The notes under the pieces were generated by a model. It did no database searches. It was not told where the DNA came from and was given only the letters and a program-made list of their open reading frames with translations. This document shows, one piece after another, positions 38,955 through 46,950 of a stretch of DNA of 64,000 nucleotides; the stretch's first letter is position 1, and each line of letters begins with the position of its first letter. The translations under genes and the position numbers were made by a program. Origin of the DNA: JABMQB01 sp964408795 (GTDB taxonomy: Bacteria; Bacteroidota; Bacteroidia; Bacteroidales; Prolixibacteraceae); the NCBI GenBank assembly GCA_964408795.1, contig CAYPAW010000102.1, positions 1 to 64,000 on the forward strand, given 5' to 3'.

Positions 38955-39248
38955 ATGAAAGCTGTATTGATAGTCTTTAACCAGACAAATACCGAACGGG
39001 TTGAATATATGTTCGACAGGCTGGGAATAAGGGGATATACCTGGTGGAACGATGTCCTGGGACGCGGATCCGAAACGGGAGAGCCCCGGATGGGAACCCA
39101 TACCTGGCCGGAAATCAACTGCGCTACTCTTTCGGTTATCCCGGATGAGAAAGTGGATGAATTGCTTGAAAACGTGAAAAAAATGGATAACATCCATAAA
39201 GAAGTGGGAGTCCGCGCTTTTGTGTGGGATGTGGAAAAAACGGTTTGA
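38955..39248 (+). CDS. PII-like small protein at the end of the efflux operon
   Basis: A 97-residue cytoplasmic protein starting at ATG 38955 (MKAVLIVFNQTNTERVEYM); a frame opening at 38886 adds 23 poorly coding residues. The beta-alpha-beta opening, GIRGYTWWNDVLGRGSETGE, GTHTWPEINCATLSVIPDE and the terminal VRAFVWDVEK fit the PII/GlnB-like superfamily ferredoxin-like fold, with a T-loop-like segment in the middle. It lies 118 bases after the RND pump in the same direction. PII-like proteins (such as DUF3240 members) accompany some metal RND pumps, so it may sense a ligand and tune the pump. That link is inferred. Confidence 0.7.
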   Translation: MKAVLIVFNQTNTERVEYMFDRLGIRGYTWWNDVLGRGSETGEPRMGTHTWPEINCATLSVIPDEKVDELLENVKKMDNIHKEVGVRAFVWDVEKTV

Positions 39249-39364
39249 ATCCTCCCCCATTCTTCTCTGGAAACAGATTAGCATTGATCATGAAAATCCG
39301 GAATCAGGTTGAGTGCATACTGCTTGTCGTTGATCGGTTGAAGGTATAAACCCAGCTGGCGGGT

Positions 39365-40615
39365 TTAAGGTTCCATGCCCATGGCTTTTATGTAGCCTTC
39401 GTTGATGGTTGTTTTTTCAAAAGCCAGGTTCTCGATCAATTCCCTCATGGCCTGTTTTACCTGTTCCTGATCGGGTCGTGCCTGTCTGATTTCTGCAAAA
39501 GTATGCCGTGGACTTTCGGTATATTTCCTCAGTAGTTCCCAGTTTTCAGGCGTCGGGATGGTTCGCATGCAACGATCACTTCCCATTTTTTTATAGGGCC
39601 AGTAGGTCCATCCGATGTTGTTTCTGTTCATGAGGCGGGTCCATGCTGCAATCCATTCAAAGGTGTTTTCACCGGTTTCCCCCATGTACATTGGCAGATT
39701 AACAGAATCCCGGAAATCAACAAAATCCTGGATGTTGGTCTGCAAGGTATCGCACCAGTACCGGTGACAGGTATACAGGATCTTATCGTCAAATTTCGAA
39801 TCAGTAAAAACAGAAAAATTGCTGTTCCACTGAGCTCCTCCCAACAGGATAATATGATTTTTGTCCACTTCACGAATTGCTGTAACGGCTTTTTTGTACA
39901 GAGGTTCCAGTTGAGAATTCAACTTGTCATAATCTTCTTCGAAATAGGTAGCAATGGGCTCGTTCAACAAATCATATCCCAAAATTACGGGTTCCTTGCT
40001 GTAATGTTCAGCAATGCGCTTCCAGATATCCACAAACAGCTCCTGGCTTTCCTGGCTTACAAAAAGCCATGGATATCCGTAGCTGTCGTCGATGTTATCG
40101 CCGGTTTGCCCGCCGGGTGCATCGTGCATATCCAGGATCAGGTAGAGACCGGATTCACGGCACCATTCTACGAGACTGTCCATGCGGGCAAAACCATCCT
40201 GGTTTGCTGAAAGCCCCATAAAATCCTCATGGGTGAATAGTTTGTAGTGGAATGGTATCCGTAGGGTATTCATTCCAGTGGATTGGATGTACCGGATGTC
40301 TTCACGGGTTATGTACCGGTCCTTGAACTCACGCCAGAACCAATGGGTAAAATCAGGTCCTGTCATTTCTTTAAATGCTTCATCAATTAAACGGGCTGAA
40401 CTTGCCTGACTGAACCGGAACATGTATCCTTCGGGATTGAGCCAGTTACCCAGGTTGATTCCCTGAATGAAGAATTTCTCCCCGTCAGGGGTAAGAAGAT
40501 CCGGACCTGAAACAGCAATAAAACCGCTGGGTTGTTTCAGGGTTTCTTTCTCAGTGCAAAAATTCAGGGTGAATACAAAGAGAACAATCAATAGAAAGTA
40601 AGCAAGATTCTTCAT
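39365..40615 (-). CDS. GH5-family glycoside hydrolase (cellulase-like), exported
   Basis: About 416 residues from the preferred ATG at 40615, where a hydrophobic export signal begins (MKNLAYFLLIVLFVFTLNFC). C20 could be a lipid-attachment site, although NFC is not an ideal lipobox. A longer frame to 40720 has no signal. The TIM barrel shows GMNTLRIPFHY (about 114-124), LILDMHDAPGGQ (159-170), the acid/base E219 in LLNEP, and the nucleophile E313 in MGETGE. The INLGNWL opening resembles exo-1,3-glucanase-like GH5 members. The exact glucan or mannan substrate is unclear. It is 201 bases downstream of the fucose permease gene, so it may not be in that operon. Confidence 0.88.
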   Translation of the reverse strand: MKNLAYFLLIVLFVFTLNFCTEKETLKQPSGFIAVSGPDLLTPDGEKFFIQGINLGNWLNPEGYMFRFSQASSARLIDEAFKEMTGPDFTHWFWREFKDRYITREDIRYIQSTGMNTLRIPFHYKLFTHEDFMGLSANQDGFARMDSLVEWCRESGLYLILDMHDAPGGQTGDNIDDSYGYPWLFVSQESQELFVDIWKRIAEHYSKEPVILGYDLLNEPIATYFEEDYDKLNSQLEPLYKKAVTAIREVDKNHIILLGGAQWNSNFSVFTDSKFDDKILYTCHRYWCDTLQTNIQDFVDFRDSVNLPMYMGETGENTFEWIAAWTRLMNRNNIGWTYWPYKKMGSDRCMRTIPTPENWELLRKYTESPRHTFAEIRQARPDQEQVKQAMRELIENLAFEKTTINEGYIKAMGMEP

Positions 40616-40816
40616 AAGGTTAGGTATTGAATAGTTCTCTATAAAATTAAGGAATTTTCCCCATTTTAAAAAACGACGATGGATTGTTTTAAAGGTATAG
40701 GGGAAAAAGGGACTCAACAAACCCCTTCCCGAGACGTTTGGGCTTGTTATGGGGAATAAGGAACGGGGATCCCTTTATGGAACGGGACAGGATGCTGATT
40801 TCAACCAAACGTTTTT

Positions 40817-42250
40817 TTAGTTCCCTTGAATTTCCGGTTGTTTGCGGCAAATTACGGATCCGTAGAAAGCAATGATCAGAAAAGCGAATGCCGGTACCCA
40901 GTAAGCCAGTTTGATGCTTCCGGACTGGTCCGAAACAATCCCCTGAATTTGCGTTAGTACAGCCGCTCCGGCGATGGCCATAACCATTCCGGATCCGCCG
41001 ATTTTTGTATCGTCCTTTAATCCGCGGATTCCCAATGCATAAATGGTCGGGAACATAAGAGACATGCAGAAAGAGATTCCCATCAGGGCATACACTCCTG
41101 CATACCCGGATGCATAAATGGTAATTACACTACAGGCAACTGCTATCAGGGCAAGTCCGGCAAGCATCATTCGTGGTTTAATCATTCGCATAAGGGCGGT
41201 ACAGCTGAAACGGCCTATGACAAACAATATAAGCGACATGATGTAGTAGGTTGCTCCTGCTTGTTCAGCTGTTCGGGGTAACAGGGAAGTAAGTCCGATG
41301 GCTTCCATCACCCGATAAAAACCGGCGGCTAACGGTTCTGTTGAGCGAAGTTCTGCAATAATTGCATCCGTCGAAGGAGCAGGTCCCAGTCCGCTGACGA
41401 TGGCATCCAGATTGAGTTGCTGCATTACGTAGCGGATGGTGAAAGACCAAACGGCTATTTGAGCCCCCACATAGAAAAACTGGGCTATCACGCCCCACAC
41501 ATAGTTTCTGTTTCTCATCAGTCTCCGTAAGGTCCCGGAGAAATCCAGCTTTTTGTCTTCTTCTTTCAGGTAAGGCATCCGGGTAAACCAGATCATCAGT
41601 AGAATGATTACCATAATAAGACCTACCCCCATATAGGCCATGGTTACCGCATTGAGTTCAGCCCCCTGGATCGTAGCCAACTCATAGGTTGAAATGGATG
41701 CCCGTTCAGCAGCACCCATGGTATTCAATTTGGATAGTACAAAGATCTGGCTGATGATAACTCCGGTAATGGCCCCGAAGGGATTAAAGGACTGGGAAAA
41801 ATTCAATCGTTGGGTAGCAGTCGACTCCGGGCCGATGGCATATACATAAGAGTTTGAGGAAGTCTCCAGAACCGAAAGTCCGGCAAAAAGAACGAAAATT
41901 GCAAAAAGAAACATGAAAAAACCGATTCCCATATTTCCTTCGGAAACCAACATTGCCGGATAAAAAAGAAAAGCTCCGGTAGCATACAGGACCAATCCCA
42001 ACATAACCCCCGATTTATAGGAAAACCGTTTTATAAAAAGAGCCCCGGGAAGAGCACAAAAACCATATCCGAGTAGGTAACAGGCTACCTGGATCCAGGC
42101 TGTTTTGGTGTCTGTAAGGCTCATGATTCGCTTAAAGGCGGCCAGCATGGTGTCCGTCAGGTTATTCGGAACTCCCCAGGCAAAAAAGAGGGAGGTAAGC
42201 AAAATAAAGGGCCATACAATGCCTTTCGGGATAATGCGTTCCTTTTCCAT
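40817..42250 (-). CDS. fucP: L-fucose:proton symporter
   Basis: A 477-residue major-facilitator transporter with about 12 membrane segments that imports L-fucose. I start it at ATG 42250 (MEKERIIPKG); the frame extends upstream into fucI but without reason. FucP-type features are the FFAWGVPNNLTDTML segment of the first helix, the LLGYGFCALPGALFIKR segment and LSVLETSSNSYVYAIGP. The loop between the halves is longer than in E. coli FucP. It starts 19 bases after fucI ends, so the isomerase and permease form an operon. Confidence 0.93.
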   Translation of the reverse strand: MEKERIIPKGIVWPFILLTSLFFAWGVPNNLTDTMLAAFKRIMSLTDTKTAWIQVACYLLGYGFCALPGALFIKRFSYKSGVMLGLVLYATGAFLFYPAMLVSEGNMGIGFFMFLFAIFVLFAGLSVLETSSNSYVYAIGPESTATQRLNFSQSFNPFGAITGVIISQIFVLSKLNTMGAAERASISTYELATIQGAELNAVTMAYMGVGLIMVIILLMIWFTRMPYLKEEDKKLDFSGTLRRLMRNRNYVWGVIAQFFYVGAQIAVWSFTIRYVMQQLNLDAIVSGLGPAPSTDAIIAELRSTEPLAAGFYRVMEAIGLTSLLPRTAEQAGATYYIMSLILFVIGRFSCTALMRMIKPRMMLAGLALIAVACSVITIYASGYAGVYALMGISFCMSLMFPTIYALGIRGLKDDTKIGGSGMVMAIAGAAVLTQIQGIVSDQSGSIKLAYWVPAFAFLIIAFYGSVICRKQPEIQGN

Positions 42251-42269
42251 CCGTCGTTTTTTTTTGATA

Positions 42270-44051
42270 TTATTTATAGAGAGGACCAAAGTTTTTGCAG
42301 GCTTGGTAATCGGCGTTTTCCGGATCCTGGCCAAAGGCTTTCCAGGCACTGGGCCGGAACAGCTGTTTCTCATCCACATTGTGCATGCATACGGGAATTC
42401 GCAGCATGGAGGCGAGTGTGATCAGGTCGGCTCCAATATGTCCATAGCTGATGGCTCCATGGTTGGCACCCCAGTTCTCCATTACACTGTACACATCCCG
42501 GAAAACTCCTTTCCCGGTTAACCGGGGAGCAAACCAGGTGGATGGCCAGGTTGGGTTGGTTCGTTCATTCAGTATCTTATGGATATCATCCTGAAGGTCT
42601 ATGGTAAACCCTTCGGCAATCTGAAGCACCGGTCCCAATCCGTGTACCAGGTTTACACGCGACATGGTTACCGGCATCTGGCCGGCAGTTTTAAACTGAC
42701 TTGAAAAACCTCCTCCCCGGAAATATTCCCTGTCGGCCGGACAAAAACGGGTGTGTTCGAGGCATTGGGTTGTTTCTTCGGGGGTTATTTCCCAAAACGG
42801 TTTCATAACCGGGTTGCCGTCTTTATCTCTCTGTTGTGCCGTCGCATCCAAGGTTGTTGATCCGGAATTCAAAAGATGAATGATCCCGTTTTCGGCCATT
42901 CCGGTTAGCTTTTTCCCCGTGACACGATGAACAGATTCCGGGCTCCAATAGGTGCGTACATCCGAAAACAACTGGGCTGTTCCGGTAAGCAGGTGACCCA
43001 ATAACATGGGTACTGCATTCAGGCTGTCATTTTCTGTTGCAAACACATAGGGTTCGCGTATCCCGTTCCAGTCAAACGAACTGTTCAGGATCACTTCTGC
43101 AAAATCGCCGTTGGGAAAATAATCGGTCCATTGTCTTTGTCCCTGAAATCCTCCGGCAATGGCATTTCTTCCATGGGCTTCTTCCCCAAATCCGGCTTCT
43201 TTCAACCGGGGATTTCCGGTCATCAGGTCACGGAAGATCAGCGTCATTTTCACACTGGTTTCCCACTCCTGGTCCTTGCGTTTCCGGTTGGCCTGTATTT
43301 CCGGTTTGTTGTAATCTTTCCCTTCAATGCAGTGTTTCTTCGTCCAGGACCATGCTTTCTTGAATTCCTCCTGATCATAGATTTCCTGGTTTATTCGTCG
43401 TATTACTTCCGACATATCGACAAATTCGGTACGCATGCCAAGGTAATGATGGAAAAATCCGGGATCTACCATAGAGCCGGCAATTCCCATGGAGGTATAA
43501 CCCAATGATAAATAGGATTTACCCTTCATTTGTTCCACTGCCAAACCTGCTTTCACAAAACGCAGGATTCTATCTTTCACATCCTCCGGAATGGATTCAT
43601 CACCGGCATCTTGCACCTCCCGGCCGTAAATTCCAAAAGCCGGCCATCCTTTTTGAGTGTAACCGGCGAGAGCTGCAGCAAGATAGACGGCACCCGGGCG
43701 CTCGGTTCCGTTGAACCCCCAAACAGCTTTTGGGATCCATGGATTGGTGTCCATAACCTCCGTTCCGTAGCACCAACAGGGAGTCACCGTTAAAGAGACC
43801 CCCACTCCTTCCCGTTCAAATGTATCGGCACACCTGGCTGCTTCGGCCACCCCTCCGATGGTTGTATCTGAAATGACACATTCCAGGTTTTCACCATTGG
43901 GAAACCTCAGATTGGTTTCAATGAACTTCGCTGCGGTTTTCGCCATATTCATGGTCTGCCGTTCCAGGCTTTCGCGCACTCCCTGCTCTCTACCGTCAAT
44001 AACGGGTCGTATTCCAACTTTTGGCAATCTGCCGATTAATCTCTGTTTCAT
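42270..44051 (-). CDS. fucI: L-fucose isomerase
   Basis: A 593-residue cytoplasmic manganese enzyme that converts L-fucose to L-fuculose (and D-arabinose to D-ribulose). The N-terminus LPKVGIRPVIDGR is the family opening. Metal and catalytic residues appear in FATENDSLNAV (Glu), LFSDVRTYWSP (Asp) and GAISYGHIGAD (His). The length matches the E. coli enzyme. It is followed by fucP. A canonical fuculose-1-phosphate aldolase (FucA) was not found in this window, although a kinase and a different aldolase are encoded elsewhere in it. Confidence 0.96.
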   Translation of the reverse strand: MKQRLIGRLPKVGIRPVIDGREQGVRESLERQTMNMAKTAAKFIETNLRFPNGENLECVISDTTIGGVAEAARCADTFEREGVGVSLTVTPCWCYGTEVMDTNPWIPKAVWGFNGTERPGAVYLAAALAGYTQKGWPAFGIYGREVQDAGDESIPEDVKDRILRFVKAGLAVEQMKGKSYLSLGYTSMGIAGSMVDPGFFHHYLGMRTEFVDMSEVIRRINQEIYDQEEFKKAWSWTKKHCIEGKDYNKPEIQANRKRKDQEWETSVKMTLIFRDLMTGNPRLKEAGFGEEAHGRNAIAGGFQGQRQWTDYFPNGDFAEVILNSSFDWNGIREPYVFATENDSLNAVPMLLGHLLTGTAQLFSDVRTYWSPESVHRVTGKKLTGMAENGIIHLLNSGSTTLDATAQQRDKDGNPVMKPFWEITPEETTQCLEHTRFCPADREYFRGGGFSSQFKTAGQMPVTMSRVNLVHGLGPVLQIAEGFTIDLQDDIHKILNERTNPTWPSTWFAPRLTGKGVFRDVYSVMENWGANHGAISYGHIGADLITLASMLRIPVCMHNVDEKQLFRPSAWKAFGQDPENADYQACKNFGPLYK

Positions 44052-44073
44052 GATTCTATTTTCAGATTTTCAA

Positions 44074-44081
44074 CAAATGTA
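44074..44081 (-). promoter_or_regulatory. Putative -7 box of the fucI-fucP operon
   Basis: The minus-strand sequence TACATTTG matches TAnnTTTG and lies 23 bases before the fucI start. No clear -33 TTTG is seen. Position and match quality make it the best promoter candidate for fucI-fucP. Confidence 0.45.
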
Positions 44082-44195
44082 GCAACTATCCGGATTCCGG
44101 ATATCCTGTACAATCCTGAAAGTTCAATTTTATTTACAGGATCGCCCTTTTTTCGTAAACATAATTCATTATTTTTATGCCACAAAACAGAAAAT

Positions 44196-45425
44196 ATGCA
44201 TCGAATCAAAATTCATTGGCAAATACTCATTGCGCTTATACTGGCTGTTTTTTTCGGTTATTATTTTCCTTCCGGTGTTCCTTATGTTTCCTGGATGGGT
44301 GATATTTTTCTGCGTGCCCTGAAAATGGTAATCATCCCCTTGATTTTCAGCTCAATTATTAGTGGAGTAACCAGTATTGGAGAAGGGAAGAATCTGGGAA
44401 GATTGGGAATAAAAACTCTGGGTTATTACCTTTTAACCAGTATGCTGGCCATACTTACCGGACTGGTGCTGGTGAATCTGATAAAACCGGGTGTAGGTGT
44501 GGATCTGGGGTTGAGCAGATCAGTCGACGGTCTTGCGGAAAGCGTGGGTTCTATCAGAGATATTATTTACCGGCTTATTCCGGAGAATATCTTCGATGTC
44601 ATGGCTCAGGGAGCCATTCTGCCGGTGATCTTTTTCGCTGTTCTTTTTGGTTTTTTTATCACCAAGACCGAGACGAAACATAAAAAAGTACTTACAACGT
44701 TTGTAGATGCTGTCTTCGAGGTTATGATGAAAATTACCTTGTTCATCATAAAGTTCACGCCGTTAGGAATTTTTGGTATTGTAGCCAGTGAGGTTTCCCG
44801 GAATTCCGAAGAGCTGGCAAGCATAGCCGGGAGTCTGGCAATCTACATGCTAACGGTTTTTTCCGGATTGATGATCCATGCTTTTATTACCTTACCCCTG
44901 CTGACACGTCTTGTTGGAAGAGCCAGACCTTTTCTACATTTTAAGAATATGATAACCGCCTTGTTAACGGCTTTTTCCACCTCATCATCGAGCGCAACAT
45001 TGCCCCTTACTATGGAATCCATAGAACATAACAGTGGGGTATCCAATAAAATATCAAGCTTCACCCTGCCTCTCGGGGCAACCATCAATATGGACGGCAC
45101 AGCCCTTTATGAATGTGTGGCTGCCATGTTTATTGCTCAGGCCTATGGAGTGGATTTATCCTTTGTGGAACAGGCTATGGTTGTGTTTACCGCTCTTTTG
45201 GCCTCCATAGGAGCCGCTGGAATTCCCATGGCCGGACTTGTCATGATCACCATCGTCCTTACGGCGGTAAATCTGCCCCTGGAAGGAATCGGTCTGATCC
45301 TCGCTGTAGACCGGGTTCTGGATATGACCCGAACATCGGTGAATGTATGGAGTGACAGTTGTGGAGCCGTCATCATTGCCCGTTCTGAAGGGGAAACAAC
45401 CCATGTTCCGGTTGGGGAACATTAA
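44196..45425 (+). CDS. Dicarboxylate/amino acid:cation symporter, probably glutamate/aspartate
   Basis: A 409-residue membrane protein of the DAACS (GltP/GltPh) family. Hairpin 1 carries the serine-rich STSSSSATLPLTME, helix 7 has the cation motif NMDGTALYE, and helix 8 reads DRVLDMTRTSVNVWSDS. The aspartate and the arginine in helix 8 are typical of acidic amino-acid carriers, so glutamate or aspartate uptake with sodium or protons is likely. It is divergent from fucI and convergent with a hydroxyacid dehydrogenase gene. Confidence 0.92.
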   Translation: MHRIKIHWQILIALILAVFFGYYFPSGVPYVSWMGDIFLRALKMVIIPLIFSSIISGVTSIGEGKNLGRLGIKTLGYYLLTSMLAILTGLVLVNLIKPGVGVDLGLSRSVDGLAESVGSIRDIIYRLIPENIFDVMAQGAILPVIFFAVLFGFFITKTETKHKKVLTTFVDAVFEVMMKITLFIIKFTPLGIFGIVASEVSRNSEELASIAGSLAIYMLTVFSGLMIHAFITLPLLTRLVGRARPFLHFKNMITALLTAFSTSSSSATLPLTMESIEHNSGVSNKISSFTLPLGATINMDGTALYECVAAMFIAQAYGVDLSFVEQAMVVFTALLASIGAAGIPMAGLVMITIVLTAVNLPLEGIGLILAVDRVLDMTRTSVNVWSDSCGAVIIARSEGETTHVPVGEH

Positions 45426-45470
45426 AACCCCCGTAATTTTTTCCTCTTCCGGAGGCGGTTGGAAATAAGG

Positions 45471-46424
45471 TCAGTTTACTTTGTTCCGGGGATTTCCTTC
45501 AAGGAAGCTGCGAATATTCTCCGCAGCCAGATGCATTAATCTTTCCCGGGCTTCTTTTGTGGCCCACGCCATGTGAGGAGTCAGGCAACAATTTCTCGCC
45601 GTCAACAGGGGATTCTCTGCATCGGGGGGTTCACTTGAAAGCACATCCGCTCCCAGCCAGGCTATTCGACCTGTGTTTAAGGCATCCGCGACATCTTTTT
45701 CATTCAGCAAGGCTCCCCGTCCCGTATTGATGATGCAGACCGACCTTTTTGCTTTGTTCAGCAGCTTTTTATTGACAAATTCTTTATTCTCTTTTGTTAA
45801 CGGACAATTCAGGCTAATAAAATCGCTCTTTCTGAAGAGTTCCTCCAGGTCTACCTGCCGGATATTTTCCGGGATCTTACGTATGCGACTCCGGTTATGC
45901 ACAATAGGAACCATACCAAATGCCAGTCCTGCCTGGGCTACCACACGGCCAATTTTTCCGAAACCTACGATGCCCAGTACCTTATCGGCAAGTTCTGTTT
46001 GGGGAGTCAGGCTATACATAAAATCTCTGCACCCGGACCAGTCTCCGTTCCTTACCGATTGTGCATGAACTTCCACACGCTGTGTGAAATTCAGAATATG
46101 GGCAAAAACCATTTGCGCTACCGAATAAGTACTGTATGCCGGAATGTTGGTTACTGTGATCCCCTTTTCTGTGGCTGCCTGAAGATCTACTACATTGTAA
46201 CCGGTTGCCAATACTCCGATATATTTTAACCCCGGAAGCTTCTTTATCAGGTCGCTTCCAAGATACACTTTGTTGGTCAGCACAAGATCCGCATTTCGAA
46301 TACGATCCAATACCTGACTCTCCGAAGTCCGCTCATAAACAGTCGTTTCCCCGATTTGTCGTATCTCATCCCATGTTAAATCTCCCGGATTTAACGTATA
46401 CCCATCCAGTACAATAATTTTCAT
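45471..46424 (-). CDS. D-2-hydroxyacid dehydrogenase (NAD-dependent)
   Basis: About 317 residues from the ATG at 46424 (MKIIVLDGYTLN); the frame to 46466 adds residues without support. The Rossmann motif is GIVGFGKIGRV. The catalytic arginine is near SLNCPLTKEN/INTGRGALLNE, and the catalytic histidine is in LTPHMAWATKEAR. The DGYTLNPGDLTWDEI opening resembles glycerate dehydrogenase/hydroxypyruvate reductase-type members. It reduces a 2-keto acid such as hydroxypyruvate or glyoxylate to the D-hydroxyacid, or the reverse. No operon partner is visible. Confidence 0.9.
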   Translation of the reverse strand: MKIIVLDGYTLNPGDLTWDEIRQIGETTVYERTSESQVLDRIRNADLVLTNKVYLGSDLIKKLPGLKYIGVLATGYNVVDLQAATEKGITVTNIPAYSTYSVAQMVFAHILNFTQRVEVHAQSVRNGDWSGCRDFMYSLTPQTELADKVLGIVGFGKIGRVVAQAGLAFGMVPIVHNRSRIRKIPENIRQVDLEELFRKSDFISLNCPLTKENKEFVNKKLLNKAKRSVCIINTGRGALLNEKDVADALNTGRIAWLGADVLSSEPPDAENPLLTARNCCLTPHMAWATKEARERLMHLAAENIRSFLEGNPRNKVN

Positions 46425-46716
46425 TCTTCCTGTATGTTTTGATTCTGCAGAGGTAAATATGTCCAAAATTCTCCCCGGTCACCCAAATTAACTAAATATT
46501 TTTTACACCTGAATGACTTTTTTAAACATCTTGTAATTCAATAAATTAAAAAATTATTCCAACAAACAGGCAATAAAAATTCAAATTTCCAGGCCTTGTA
46601 ATTCAGATTTGTATTATATTAGCACTAATTAAAAATAAAAATTCGTAGCAGAAGACATCATGCATCTACCTTTTCTCTTAGACCAAAAATGTTTTCTGAT
46701 CTAACTAAACTAAACT

Positions 46717-46743
46717 ATGAACAATCGGGTTATCAATAGATAA
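46717..46743 (+). CDS. Possible 8-codon leader ORF inside a terminator stem
   Basis: ATG at 46717 opens MNNRVINR and stops at TAA 46741-46743. All but three codons lie in the two arms and loop of the terminator hairpin. If translated, ribosome movement would stop the hairpin from forming. Too short to be supported by coding statistics. It could also be a decayed gene start. Confidence 0.2.
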   Translation: MNNRVINR

Positions 46744-46756
46744 CCCGTTTTTTTTT
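46726..46756 (+). terminator. Strong intrinsic terminator
   Basis: CGGGTTATC (46726-46734) pairs perfectly with GATAACCCG (46739-46747) around the loop AATA, followed by nine T residues (46748-46756). It is on the plus strand, but the nearest upstream gene reads the other way, so it must end a transcript that starts inside this intergenic region. Confidence 0.9.
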
Positions 46757-46950
46757 ATATGGAAATTGAACATAGATGGATTATGCTATGTGCCAGATAT
46801 ACAAAATCTTAAATTGATTTTATTCACAAAGATCCTTATTAAAGATGGGACAAAAGCCATTCCTTTCTAAGGATTACAACCGTTCGTAATTTCTGAGAGC
46901 ATATGAGTAAATCCCTTGGTTCAGAAGGTTCCGTAAACATCAGAAACAAA

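Larger units (their letters stand above)
46425..46950. other. 526-bp intergenic region with a candidate small RNA
   Basis: No protein gene of normal size. The plus strand runs from an AT-rich segment with a promoter-like TATATTAG (46615-46622, one mismatch to TAnnTTTG) to an intrinsic terminator at 46726-46756. A transcript of roughly 130 bases is possible. The segment CTAACTAAACTAAACTATGAAC just before the terminator is of the kind often found in front of Bacteroidota start codons. At 46805-46828 lies a 24-mer that recurs, with 2 mismatches, at 53959-53982. Confidence 0.45.
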
